A stretch of 64,000 nucleotides of DNA from positions 186,001 through 250,000 of the forward strand of contig CAVOLE010000031.1 in the NCBI GenBank assembly GCA_963696665.1, given 5' to 3'. Origin of the DNA: Roseiarcus sp963696665 (GTDB taxonomy: Bacteria; Pseudomonadota; Alphaproteobacteria; Rhizobiales; Beijerinckiaceae). The notes under the pieces were generated by a model. That model did not search any database. It was not told the DNA's origin and saw only the letters and a program-made list of their open reading frames with translations. The position numbers were made by a program, and so were the translations under genes. Of this stretch, positions 1 to 8,209 are shown in pieces. Positions within the stretch are counted from its first letter, which is position 1. Each line of letters opens with the position of its first letter.

Positions 1-1
1 C

Positions 2-304
2 ATCCACCCGACACAGGATGAGTTCATCTACATGTTCGAGGGTGAGTTCGAGCTGATGCTCGACGGCCGCACGGTCTTCGCCAATCCCGGCGATCTCGTG
101 CGCATGCCGATGGGCCTGCCGCACGCGATCTACAACAAGTCGGGACGGACGGTGAAATGCCTGTTCTGGGTCGCGCCGACGGGTCGGCTGTATGACCTCT
201 TCTGGGGGATCCACAATATGGCCGAGCAGACGCCGGCCGAGGTCGTCTCGCTGTCCGCCAAGCACGAAGTCGACTTCTTGCCTCCGCCCGAAGAGGCGAA
301 GTGA
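2..304 (+). CDS. Cupin-domain protein (5' end outside window)
   Basis: The open frame runs from the left edge, so the N-terminus is missing. The visible 101 residues form the second half of a small beta-barrel cupin: HPTQDEFIYMFEGEFEL, then the second cupin box G-D-L-V-R-M-P-x-G-L-P-H-A with its conserved His. Cupins of this kind bind a metal or act as small sensor/isomerase proteins beside aromatic or ketoacid catabolic genes. The FAD monooxygenase gene follows after 27 nt in the same direction, so the two are probably co-transcribed. The substrate cannot be told from sequence. An internal ATG at 32 is not the start, because homologous-looking sequence continues upstream of it. Confidence 0.75.
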   Translation: MHPTQDEFIYMFEGEFELMLDGRTVFANPGDLVRMPMGLPHAIYNKSGRTVKCLFWVAPTGRLYDLFWGIHNMAEQTPAEVVSLSAKHEVDFLPPPEEAK

Positions 305-331
305 GGTTGCGCCGAAGGTAGAGGCAGACTC

Positions 332-1573
332 ATGAAAGTGCTCATTGCGGGCGCGGGCGTTGGTGGGTTGACGCTGGCGCTCATGCTTCATCGGCGGGGC
401 GTCGAGACCGTCATCTTCGAGCAAGCCTCCGAGATCCGGGAGGTCGGCGTCGGCATCAACATTCTCCCACACGCGATCAAGGAGCTCGCCGCGCTCGATC
501 TCCTGCCCAAGCTCGACGCCGTCGGCATCCGCACCAGGGAGCTGCACTACGTGAGCCGGCTCGGCCAGAAGGTGTGGAGCGAAAAGCGCGGCATGGACGC
601 CGGCTTCGACTATCCGCAGTTCTCGATCCATCGCGGCCGTCTGCAGAAGGCGATCCACGACGAAGTCATCGCCAAACTCGGTCCCGGCGCCGTGCGCACA
701 GGTTTGAGGCTGCAAGGCTTCATGCAGGACGAGGGCGGGGTGGTGGCGCATTTCACCGACGCAAAGTCCGGGTTGAGCACCGAGACTTTGCGCGCCGATG
801 TGCTCGTCGGCGCGGATGGCATCCATTCCGTCGTGCGTCGCCATTTCGATCCAAAGCAAAGTCGCCCGAAATGGCAGGGGCTGATGCTCTGGCGCGGCGC
901 GGCGGAATGGCCGAAGTTCCTGACGGGCGGGTCGATGTATATCGCTGGCGGCATGAGCGCGAAGATCGCACTCTATCCGATCGCGCCAGGATCGACGCCT
1001 GACACGCGCCTCACCAACTGGGCGATCGTCTCGCGCATCGCCGACGGCGAGATCACGCCCGCGCCGACCGATTCCTGGTCGCGAATGGGCCGCATGGACG
1101 AGGTGATCCCTTACGCCAGGCGCTTCAACGTTCCGGGCGTCGATGTCGAGGCGCTGGTGCGGTCGACCTCGGTCTGCTGGGAATACCCGATGTGCGACCG
1201 AGATCCTCTGCCGCATTGGAGTTATGGCCGCGTGACCCTCATCGGCGACGCCGCTCATCCGATGTATCCGGTCGGCTCGAATGGCGCGGCGCAGGCGATC
1301 CTTGACGCGCGTTCTCTTGCCGACTGGCTTCGCAAGGCGGACCACCCGATGCAGGCTTTGCATGAGTACGAACGCGACCGCCTTCCGAAGACCGCGGAGA
1401 TCGTGCGCCTCAATCGAAAAGGCGGCCCGGAGCGGGTGATCGACGAAGTCGAGAAACTCGCCCCGGCGGGCTTTGAATTGGTCGACCGCGTCCTGAGCCA
1501 TTCCGAGCGCGAGGCGATCGTCAAGGGCTACGCCAGCAAAGCCGGCTTCACGCAGAGCCAGGTCAACAAGTGA
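332..1573 (+). CDS. FAD-dependent aromatic-ring monooxygenase family protein
   Basis: 413 aa. The N-terminal dinucleotide-binding motif GAGVGGLTLALMLHRRG (about residues 6-22) and the second FAD motif GDAAHPMYPVGSNGAAQA (about 307-324) are those of class A flavoprotein monooxygenases (p-hydroxybenzoate and 3-hydroxybenzoate hydroxylase family). These use NAD(P)H and O2 to hydroxylate an aromatic or heteroaromatic ring. Length is normal and the frame intact. It follows the cupin gene in the same direction and converges on an aryl-CoA ligase gene, so a role in degrading an aromatic acid is a fair inference. The exact substrate is unknown. Confidence 0.85.
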   Translation: MKVLIAGAGVGGLTLALMLHRRGVETVIFEQASEIREVGVGINILPHAIKELAALDLLPKLDAVGIRTRELHYVSRLGQKVWSEKRGMDAGFDYPQFSIHRGRLQKAIHDEVIAKLGPGAVRTGLRLQGFMQDEGGVVAHFTDAKSGLSTETLRADVLVGADGIHSVVRRHFDPKQSRPKWQGLMLWRGAAEWPKFLTGGSMYIAGGMSAKIALYPIAPGSTPDTRLTNWAIVSRIADGEITPAPTDSWSRMGRMDEVIPYARRFNVPGVDVEALVRSTSVCWEYPMCDRDPLPHWSYGRVTLIGDAAHPMYPVGSNGAAQAILDARSLADWLRKADHPMQALHEYERDRLPKTAEIVRLNRKGGPERVIDEVEKLAPAGFELVDRVLSHSEREAIVKGYASKAGFTQSQVNK

Positions 1574-1611
1574 AGACGCCGCGCAGCGAGCGCGCTCAAA
1601 AGGATTATTGA

Positions 1612-3231
1612 TCAAGAGAGCGATCTTAGCTGGAAGCGTTGGATCTTGCCGGTCTGCGTCTTCGGCAGGGCCTCCACGAAACGCACCGTGCGCGGATATT
1701 TGTAAGGCGCAATCGCCCCCTTGACGTGATTTTGCAGCCTAAGCGCGGTCGCTTCATCCGAGGCGACGTCTGGCTTCAGCACGACGAAGGCGGCGACGAT
1801 CTGCCCTCGCTCGTCGTCGGGAAGCCCGATCACCGCGCATTCGCTGACGCATTCGTGCGTAAGCAGCGCCGCCTCGACCTCGGGGCCCGCGATGTTGTAG
1901 CCGGAAGAGATGATCATGTCGTCGTTGCGCGCGGCGAAACGAAAATAGCCTTCCTCATCCTGACTGAAGGCGTCGCCGGTCACGTTCCACCCGTTTTGCA
2001 CGTAGTCCTGCTGACGGGCGTCGGCGAGATAGCGGCAGCCGGTCGGGCCGCGCACTGCAAGCCGCCCGACCGTTCCGCGTGGAGCTTCGTTGAAGTGCTG
2101 GTCGACGATCTTGGCTTCGTAGCCTGGGACGGGCTTCCCGGTCACGCCCGGCCTTCGATCATCGAGACGGCAGCCGATGAACACATGCAGCATTTCCGTC
2201 GAGCCTATGCCGTCGAGGATTGGCGCGCCGGTGCGCTTCGTCCAGGCTTCGTAGACCGGAGCGGGAAGCGTCTCGCCCGCGGACACGGCCAGGCGAAGCG
2301 AGGAGAGATCGGCGCCCTCGTCCATCGCCGCGAGCATCGCGCGATAGGCGGTCGGCGCCGTGAAGCAGACGGTCGCCTTGTAGGCTTCGATGATCTTGAC
2401 GAGGTTCGGCGGGGTTGCGCTTTCGATCAGCACGGCGGAAGCGCCGAAGCGCAAGGGGAAGACGGCAAGTCCCCCGAGGCCAAAGGTGAAGGCGATCGGC
2501 GGCGAACCAACGAACACATCCTCGGGCCGAACCTTGAGCACCTCCTTCGCATAGACATCGGCAATGATGAGGATGTCGCGATGAAAGTGCATCGTCGCCT
2601 TGGGCGCGCCGGTCGTTCCGGAGGTGAATCCGAGCAGCGCGACGTCGTCCCGACCCGTGGGCACGGCGGCCGGGGTCACTGGCTTATTGAGGGCGAGGCG
2701 GTCCAGCTCGGCGTCGTGGTTGGCCGTACCGTCGAAGCCGACAACGCTTTTGAGAAAGCGGCTTTCCTTGGCGCAGGCGACCAGTTCATCCAGAATGCGG
2801 GTGTCGCATAAAGCAAGTGCAATCTCGGCCTTGTCGACGATCTTTGTCAGTTCTCCGGCCCGCAGCATCGGCATCGTGTTGACGACGACCGCGCCCGCCT
2901 TGGTCGCGGCGAGCCAGCAGGCGATCATCGCGGGATTGTTCGCCGAGCGTATCAGGACGCGATTGCCGGGTTTTACGCCATAGTCCTCGATGAGCGCACG
3001 GGCCAGACGGTTGCTCCAGTCCGCAAGCTCCTTGTAAGTGCGGCGCCGGCCATGGCCGATAAGCGCGGTATGGTCGCCAAAGCCGCGCTCGACCATGCGA
3101 TCCGTCAGCTCGACCGCGGCGTTCACATGGTCAGGATAGTCGAGCCCGTCGAGGCGAAACTCCGGCCATTGGTCGGGCGGCGGCAGATTGTCGCGCGCGA
3201 ACGTATCGACATGAGCGGTAGGGCCGAGCAT
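1612..3231 (-). CDS. Benzoate/2-aminobenzoate-CoA ligase family protein
   Basis: 539 aa, full length for the acyl-adenylate family. The AMP-binding P-loop LLGFTSGTTGAPKATMHFH (about residues 200-218), the downstream motif YFRFAARNDDMIISSGYNI and the C-terminal catalytic Lys in LPKTQTGKIQR are all present. The N-terminal region is of the type found in benzoate-CoA and 2-aminobenzoate-CoA ligases. It would activate an aromatic carboxylate with ATP and CoA in the cytoplasm. It converges on the FAD monooxygenase gene. The pairing of an aryl-CoA ligase and a monooxygenase suggests aerobic degradation of an aromatic acid, but the ring substituents are not predictable. Confidence 0.85.
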   Translation of the reverse strand: MLGPTAHVDTFARDNLPPPDQWPEFRLDGLDYPDHVNAAVELTDRMVERGFGDHTALIGHGRRRTYKELADWSNRLARALIEDYGVKPGNRVLIRSANNPAMIACWLAATKAGAVVVNTMPMLRAGELTKIVDKAEIALALCDTRILDELVACAKESRFLKSVVGFDGTANHDAELDRLALNKPVTPAAVPTGRDDVALLGFTSGTTGAPKATMHFHRDILIIADVYAKEVLKVRPEDVFVGSPPIAFTFGLGGLAVFPLRFGASAVLIESATPPNLVKIIEAYKATVCFTAPTAYRAMLAAMDEGADLSSLRLAVSAGETLPAPVYEAWTKRTGAPILDGIGSTEMLHVFIGCRLDDRRPGVTGKPVPGYEAKIVDQHFNEAPRGTVGRLAVRGPTGCRYLADARQQDYVQNGWNVTGDAFSQDEEGYFRFAARNDDMIISSGYNIAGPEVEAALLTHECVSECAVIGLPDDERGQIVAAFVVLKPDVASDEATALRLQNHVKGAIAPYKYPRTVRFVEALPKTQTGKIQRFQLRSLS

Positions 3232-3330
3232 CGGTTCGTTCCTCGGGTCGCCCGGACCAGGCTGGTGCGCCGATTCAAAAGCTCTCGCCCTCAGGCTGTC
3301 AATCCGCCTTGGGAGGCCGAGAGACCGCCT

Positions 3331-3942
3331 TCAGCCGCCGGGGAGATCGACGGCTCCGCCGATCCTCTGCGCGATGAGGCGCGTGAGCCGCGCGATGATC
3401 GGCGCGGGAACATCGACCCCGGACAAGCGCCAGGTCAGGCCGGACAGGTTCAAATGGACGCGATATCGCCCGTCGGGACTGTCGAGGCCAACCACGAAGC
3501 TCCGCGGGCCGGTGAAATAGGAGTGCATCAGAGCCTGCAACGGGCGAGCGCGCAACGCCTCGCCGAGCGGGGGTATGCCTAAGACCGTCCCGGCGTCCTT
3601 GCCGCCCGCGCCAAGGACGCTCATTCGCCCCTGGTTGAGAAGCGCGGCGATGGTCTCCGGCGTCAGGATTGCGCGCAGCAGCATCTCCGCCGCCGAGCCG
3701 TTGAGAAAGACGCCCGGCCGAAGCGGCGGCTTTTGGAGTTGCGGATTCTCGGCGAGAAAGGCGCGCGAGATCTGGCCGCTCAAGGAGCGGATGAGCGCCT
3801 GGAGATCGACGCGCTCCATCACCGCTTGCGCATCGCCGCGCTGGGCCGCCGAAGCCAGCTGCGCCGCCCCGGCGAGCGCCCACCCCCAATAGGCCGCAAA
3901 CAGGATGACAAGCCCGACCGCGGCGCGAATGATCATTCGCAT
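3331..3942 (-). CDS. DUF2939 membrane-anchored protein
   Basis: About 203 aa from the ATG at 3942. A TTG six codons upstream is possible, but the ATG has GGTAGGG placed upstream. Residues 1-22 form one hydrophobic segment (AAVGLVILFAAYWGWALAGAA), followed by a helical soluble domain (AQRGDAQAVMERVDLQALIRSLSGQI...) matching the DUF2939 pattern seen in proteobacterial envelope proteins. Probably anchored in the inner membrane with the domain in the periplasm. Function is unknown for the family. It lies downstream of the ligase gene's start on the same strand but about 100 nt from it, so it is likely an independent unit. Confidence 0.6.
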   Translation of the reverse strand: MRMIIRAAVGLVILFAAYWGWALAGAAQLASAAQRGDAQAVMERVDLQALIRSLSGQISRAFLAENPQLQKPPLRPGVFLNGSAAEMLLRAILTPETIAALLNQGRMSVLGAGGKDAGTVLGIPPLGEALRARPLQALMHSYFTGPRSFVVGLDSPDGRYRVHLNLSGLTWRLSGVDVPAPIIARLTRLIAQRIGGAVDLPGG

Positions 3943-4231
3943 GGGGCCGCACCCTACCAAGCGGCGACCGCCGGGTCACGCGTGGCTCGACGAGGCGTTC
4001 CGCCGCGGCCGCACCGACAGGGTGCGCTCGCTGCGCTTCGGCGACGCGCCGAGCGAGACGGACTGGGTGCGGGGCGACGGCTGGGCCTTGTCGACCGAGC
4101 CGGCGGGGTAGCCGCGCGGACGCGGCTGGGCCGGCCCCGACGGCTACAACTTGAGGGCGAGTTGCCTCCAAGTCAATCCAAATAAAAACAAGCAAAAACC
4201 CTTGGATTTGCTTCGATTACTTTGGCCAAAT

Positions 4232-4302
4232 CGGGGCTTTTCAAAGGGTTACAGGAGAAAAAATAAAAAAATCCGCCCCCGCTCAACTCGCCTTCTGGGT
4301 TG
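4232..4302. repeat. A-rich dispersed repeat, copy 1, in a gene-poor gap
   Basis: The 477 nt between the DUF2939 start (3942) and the small ORF ending at 4420 hold no convincing gene. The distal half is AT-richer than its surroundings. Within it, a stretch reading GGGGCTTTTCAAAGGGTTAC, then an A-run with AAATAAAAAAAT, then CCGCCCCCGC and finally CTGGGTTGT recurs with substitutions at 22642-22716. Neither copy is coding. It may be a short dispersed element or an ancient recombination scar. Confidence 0.5.
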
Positions 4303-4419
4303 TTCTCATAACTCCGAAACGCGACCCTGTACCCGTCGCCATAGAAGACGTCCCCGGTTTCTATTCAACGAGATTTCCGATGGGCTCGTCGCCATAGACC
4401 GCCTTGGCCGTTCGCCTGT

Positions 4420-4722
4420 CTACGCTGGCCTACCTGTCTTCTCGGCGACCAACCTTTTCAGCTCTGCGAGCGCAGCCTCCACCGCCGGCATGTCGCTTTC
4501 GAGAATGGTCTTCTGCTCTTTGAACGAGGCGTAGGCATATTCTTGCTCCAACCCGCTCCACTGATGCTGGAAGGCGTCCTTCCAGGGGAGGTCCTCATCA
4601 CTGAGGTTATTGAGGCACGATTCCAGCCGATCGAGGAGCGCGCGGAACGTGATCCGCTCGGCGTCAAACGAACGCAGCGCCGTCTCCATCTCGGTGAAGA
4701 GCCTTTGACCCGATGGCGTCAA
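4420..4722 (-). CDS. Small orphan protein, possible immunity-type partner
   Basis: 100 aa, acidic and mostly helical by composition (METALRSFDAERITFRALLD, then repeated Glu/Leu-rich stretches), with no signal peptide or membrane segment. I do not recognise the family. The TTG at 4722 has AAGAG upstream; an ATG at 4689 is the alternative start. It follows the 165-aa gene by 27 nt and is last in a - strand trio headed by the DGGQWT-motif protein. Small acidic proteins in this position are often immunity or antidote proteins, but that is inference from arrangement only. Confidence 0.45.
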   Translation of the reverse strand: MTPSGQRLFTEMETALRSFDAERITFRALLDRLESCLNNLSDEDLPWKDAFQHQWSGLEQEYAYASFKEQKTILESDMPAVEAALAELKRLVAEKTGRPA

Positions 4723-4749
4723 GAAAATCTCTTCGTTCGCTGGCGCCGC

Positions 4750-5247
4750 TCAAGCGTGGTTCGTCGCGCCGCTCGCTGGCGGCGAAAGGTCAGCTATTCC
4801 CACCTTCTTTCCGTCCCAGGTTCGCGTGATGAAGCCTTCTGGCAGCGCCGCGACAAGGTTTGACGGCGGCTCACGGCCGCTCCTTTTCAACAGATAGCAG
4901 TAGAGAAAGATCGCTTCGTAGGTCAAAGCCGGAAACGTGTCGATTTCCGCGCCGAATGGCGCGTTTCGCAGCGTTTCGATCGCGTCGGCGAACTTGCCCA
5001 TCTTGCACAGAATCTCCGCTCGCTCCCACAGAAGCCCACATCGCGTGAAAACGTCGGCTCGGCTGGCGTCGAGGATCCGTAGTGCATCATCGTAGCGCCC
5101 CTGCCATTTAAACACGGCCGAGCGCCAATGTGCGATCGAGACGCGCGCCTCTTGGTTGTCGCCCGGCTCTTCTTTGTCGATTTGGCGGTGGCACGCCTGC
5201 CAGTCGCTGGTCTTCAGGAGTGCGAACATCTCTTCGCTAAAGCTCAT
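4750..5247 (-). CDS. TPR-like small protein of unknown function
   Basis: 165 aa. The central part reads as helix-turn-helix repeats (ARVSIAHWRSAVFKWQGRYD, then LLWERAEILCKMGKFADAIE), the pattern of one or two degenerate tetratricopeptide repeats. There is no signal peptide. AGAGG sits eight bases before the ATG, and the gene begins 12 nt after the stop of the DGGQWT-motif reading frame, so the two are translationally linked. TPR-like modules bind proteins; here the partner could be the upstream protein. No enzyme motif is visible. Confidence 0.55.
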   Translation of the reverse strand: MSFSEEMFALLKTSDWQACHRQIDKEEPGDNQEARVSIAHWRSAVFKWQGRYDDALRILDASRADVFTRCGLLWERAEILCKMGKFADAIETLRNAPFGAEIDTFPALTYEAIFLYCYLLKRSGREPPSNLVAALPEGFITRTWDGKKVGIADLSPPASGATNHA

Positions 5248-5259
5248 CGCCAGCCTCTC

Positions 5260-6032
5260 TCAAACCTGGTTTCCGCCGCACCGTTCGCTGACGAATCCCT
5301 TGGCGCAGCCTTCAATGGTCGTATGACCGCCGGTAAGACCTCTGGGCGGGTTAGGCATTTTAAGCAACTCAGAACAAAGTTCCCGAGCCTTCGCCCACTC
5401 CTCCTCACAGCCCTCCGGCAAGATGATCGCGACATCACTGCCGCTCGAGCGGTCATGGCTCGTCGGCGAACCGCCGCCATCCCGCGTCCACTGACCACCG
5501 TCCGGAGCACCCTTCGGCGCGCGCGGCTGGTCAGGGCTATACTTGACGAGCGCTTCCGCCGGACCGCAATCGAATCCGCAGGCTTTCATGAGGCCGAGGG
5601 GTGTGAGAAAGCCACGGTCGAGGATGCCGGCGGCGATGTGCAGTCGGCGCGCGGCCTCGCTTCCGACGAGCGCGGGAAGTCCTGTTAGCGCGACATGCAT
5701 CGCCGACTTGACGAGATCGCCGCGCTGGAACTCCGCTCCGCCCAGGCGAGGTGCTTCAGCGCGCCCGACGGGATGTCGCGAGCGTGCGCCACGGACAATA
5801 GCGCCAGAAGGCGATCGTCCTCGCCGCGGCCATTGCGTTTGAGCAGCGTCGCAGCCCCGAGCCGGGGTCCGTCGGGCGTCCAGGTGACGAACGGGTAGAA
5901 AGGCGCGTCACGCGCCTCGACCGCTAACGACTTTTCCAAATCCGCGACCGTTCGGCGGAACCGGCCTGACGATGTCCCGCCGTGACCGTGGCTATTCAGT
6001 CCGTCGGTCCTCACGAATTTGGGGCTGTGCAT
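5260..6032 (-). pseudogene. DGGQWT-motif protein, one frameshift
   Basis: Two overlapping frames make one protein. The first part (from the ATG at 6032, with AGGA eight bases upstream) runs MHSPKFVRTDGLNS...RDIPSGALKHLAWAER. The second begins in another frame at EFQRGDLVKSAMHVALTGLP and runs to the stop at 5260. The switch lies at about 5731-5733, where one base appears to be missing. The second part contains YSPDQPRAPKGAPDGGQWT, a linker that precedes variable C-terminal domains in many alphaproteobacterial proteins. The last 70 residues (EGCEEEWAKARELCSELL... with several Cys) would be the variable end. Function unknown. The frameshift may be a sequencing error. Confidence 0.6.
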
Positions 6033-6334
6033 TCGCGACGTCCTGCGGCATCCGCCTTCTTCGAGGCGGCCAAAGTTCATTGTAGCCGGGGTTTTGCCGA
6101 ATTGTCAAGAACAAACAGCGAACATTAACCGATAAGTATGTTAAATCAGGTGATTACGTCCAAGTTTAAAAACTCATTGTTAACTGACTTTAGTTCATCG
6201 CCAAGGACACAAAGGCCACAAGGGAGCCTGCGCCATACGTGGAGTTTAAGCTATCTATTGCGTAAATCGGAAATCAGCATTATATTTGTTGCTGTTAGAA
6301 CCCGGGCCGAGACTGCGGGGCTACATGGAGAGGA

Positions 6335-6425
6335 GTGAAACTACGAAGCAATCCCAGGGATCGTTGGGCGTCGCGCGTCGCCCTGGATCGCCGCGTCGGC
6401 CTATCGCCCTCGCGATGACGAATTG
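6335..6425. repeat. REP-like repeat in a 409-bp gene-free gap
   Basis: The gap 6033-6441 has no gene. It starts AT-rich (6080-6290), suited to promoters for the leftward DGGQWT gene, and ends in a sequence containing ACGAAGCAATCCCAGGGATC, then CGCCCTGGATCGCCGCGTCG, then CCTCGCGATGACGAA. The CCCAGGG and CCCTGG parts can pair. The closing CTCGCGATGACG recurs in reverse as CCGTCATTGCGAGC at 12571-12584. This has the form of the extragenic palindromic repeats common in alphaproteobacteria. Confidence 0.45.
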
Positions 6426-6441
6426 GCGTCCTGTCAAACCG

Positions 6442-6786
6442 CTAGACCGAGAAGCTCACCCCGCAGCCGCAGGAGGCGACCGCATTCGGGTTCTTGACCC
6501 TAAACGACTGGCCCATCAGGTCGTCGACGAAATCGAGCTCGGCGCCTTTGAGCATTTCGAGCGAGACGGGATCGACCAGCACGGTCGCGCCGTCGCGCGT
6601 CACCGCGACGTCGTCCTCGGCGCGGCTCCGGTCGACATCGAAAGAATATTGGAAGCCCGAGCAGCCGCCGCCCTTGACCGAGATGCGCAAAGCCGCGCCC
6701 GCCTCGCCCTTGAGGATCGCATTCAACCGCCGTGCGGCGCTCGCGCTGATCGAGACGCCCTCGAGGCCGGAGACCGCTTCATTCAT
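6442..6786 (-). CDS. erpA: Iron-sulfur cluster insertion protein, A-type (ErpA/IscA/HesB)
   Basis: 114 aa from the ATG at 6786, the family's usual length; upstream extension of the frame is not coding. The three cluster-binding cysteines are visible as GGGCSGFQY and, near the C-terminus, ASCGCGVSF. A-type carriers receive [Fe-S] clusters and pass them to apo-enzymes in the cytosol. The gene is divergent from dgt with an 88-nt shared promoter region. The erpA/dgt divergence followed by argS is a common Rhizobiales arrangement. Family assignment is secure; erpA versus iscA is judged from context. Confidence 0.88.
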   Translation of the reverse strand: MNEAVSGLEGVSISASAARRLNAILKGEAGAALRISVKGGGCSGFQYSFDVDRSRAEDDVAVTRDGATVLVDPVSLEMLKGAELDFVDDLMGQSFRVKNPNAVASCGCGVSFSV

Positions 6787-6874
6787 GACAACAGCCTTTA
6801 ATCGCTTGCACGCCCGAGCTGGCGCCATCAAGAATCCCTGGGCACCAAGATATGGACGCCGGGTGAAGAGCGCA

Positions 6875-8082
6875 ATGTCAGGGCGAACGCCGGACGACAC
6901 AAGCCCCCGCGCGCGTTACGCCGCCGACGCCGCGCGAGCGCGGCGCCTCATCGCCGAGCCGCCGTCGGCGACGCGGACCGAATTCCAGCGTGACCGCGAC
7001 CGCATCATCCATTCGACCGCCTTCCGCCGGCTTGCCCACAAGACGCAAGTGTTCGTCGATCACGAGAGCGACCATTTCCGCACCCGCCTCACCCACACGA
7101 TCGAGGTCGCGCAGATCGCGCGCGCGCTCGCCCGGGCGCTCAGGCTCGACGACGATCTGGCGGAAGCCATCGCGCTTGGCCACGATCTCGGCCACACGCC
7201 CTTCGGCCATACGGGCGAGGACGCGCTCGACGCCTGCATGGGCGAGCATGGGGGCTTCGACCACAACAGCCAGGCTTTGCGCATCGTGACCGAGCTCGAG
7301 CGCCACTACGCCTCGTTCGATGGCCTCAATCTGACCCAGCCGACGCTTGCCGGGCTCGTCAAGCACAACGGGCCGCTCATCGACGCCTCGGGCGCGCCCG
7401 CCGAGCGCTACCGGACGCGCGGCGTCCCGGCCGCGGTCCTCGCTCATGATGAAAGGCAGAAGCTGGACTTGAGCCGCCATGCGAGCCTCGAGGCGCAAGC
7501 GGCTGCGATCGCTGACGATATCGCCTATGACGCGCATGACATCGATGATGGCTTGCGCGCCGGTCTGTTCTCGCTTGGCGAGCTTCGCGCCGCCGTTCCG
7601 TTCGTCGACGGTGTCATGCGGGAGGTCGACGATCTTCATCCGGGCCTCGAGGCGCCCGAGCGATCCACGAGCTGACCCGCCGCATCATCACCCGGTTCAT
7701 CGAGGATGCGATCTCCGAGAGCGGCCGGCGCATCGCCGAGTTGCGCGTGGCGAGCCCCGAGGCGGTCGCACGCGCCGGGCGCACGCTTGTCGGGCATACG
7801 GGCGCCATCGAGGCGGCCGATCGCGACATCAAGGCCTTTCTCTTCGCCCGCATGTACCAGCATCCGGACGTCAAAAGGGTGCGCGAGCAGGCGGACGCAA
7901 TTGTCAAGCGCCTGTTCGAAGCTTACCTCAGCGACCCGTCGGCCATGCCGCCCGAATGGACCGCCAAGGCCGAGCAAGACGAACGCGCGCGCGCGGTGGC
8001 CGACTATATCGCCGGCATGACCGACCGGTTCGCGATCGCCGAGCACGCCCGGCTTTTTGACGGGCCGCCCGACTTGCGATAG
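6875..8082 (+). pseudogene. dgt: dGTPase-like HD-domain triphosphohydrolase, one frameshift
   Basis: The protein starts at the ATG at 6875 (GGTGAAGAG upstream). It shows FRRLAHKTQVF, then the HD-domain metal ligands in RLTHTIEVAQIARAL and ALGHDLGHTPFGHTGE, and DDIAYDAHDIDDGL. The family hydrolyses dNTPs to the nucleoside and triphosphate. At 7655-7657 (a CCC run) the frame breaks. The continuation AIHELTRRIITRFIEDAISE...DRFAIAEHARLF is in the next frame to the stop at 8082, and restoring one C rejoins them to about 400 aa. Catalytic residues lie before the break. In a housekeeping block a sequencing deletion is more likely than true inactivation. argS follows. Confidence 0.85.
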
Positions 8083-8115
8083 AGGCGCGCGCTTCCGCTG
8101 TAGGGCGCGCTCGGT

Positions 8116-8184
8116 AGCCCGTCGTCAGACGGGCGTTCTTTCGAACGCCCTTTGGAGCGCGCCGGCGGCGTCAGCGACGCCGCC
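8116..8184. repeat. Cluster of three palindromes between dgt and argS
   Basis: Three perfect stem-loops lie in the 127-nt gap. GCCCGTC-GTCA-GACGGGC is at 8117-8134; GGGCGTTC-TTTC-GAACGCCC is at 8131-8150 and shares GGGC with the first, so the two exclude each other; GGCGGCGTC-AGC-GACGCCGCC is at 8164-8184. The first motif recurs at 12609-12628 and 13307-13324. This looks like an extragenic palindromic repeat. It could also end dgt transcription, though no T-run follows. Confidence 0.65.
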
Positions 8185-8209
8185 CTACAGACGCCGGTCT
8201 GGGAGACTG

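Noticed and set aside
1639..2811. Long + strand open frame (390 codons)
   Set aside because: It lies antisense to the aryl-CoA ligase gene, has Arg/Gly/Asp-rich composition typical of shadow frames in GC-rich DNA, and no recognisable motif.
3905..4111. 68-codon + strand ORF in the gap after DUF2939
   Set aside because: Its first part is antisense to the DUF2939 gene and the rest (WLDEAFRRGRTDRVRSLRF) cannot be assigned; no ribosome site was seen.
8057..8209. N-terminal extension of argS to 8057
   Set aside because: The extension covers the palindrome-rich spacer and overlaps dgt; the ATG at 8210 has a ribosome site and the normal family N-terminus.
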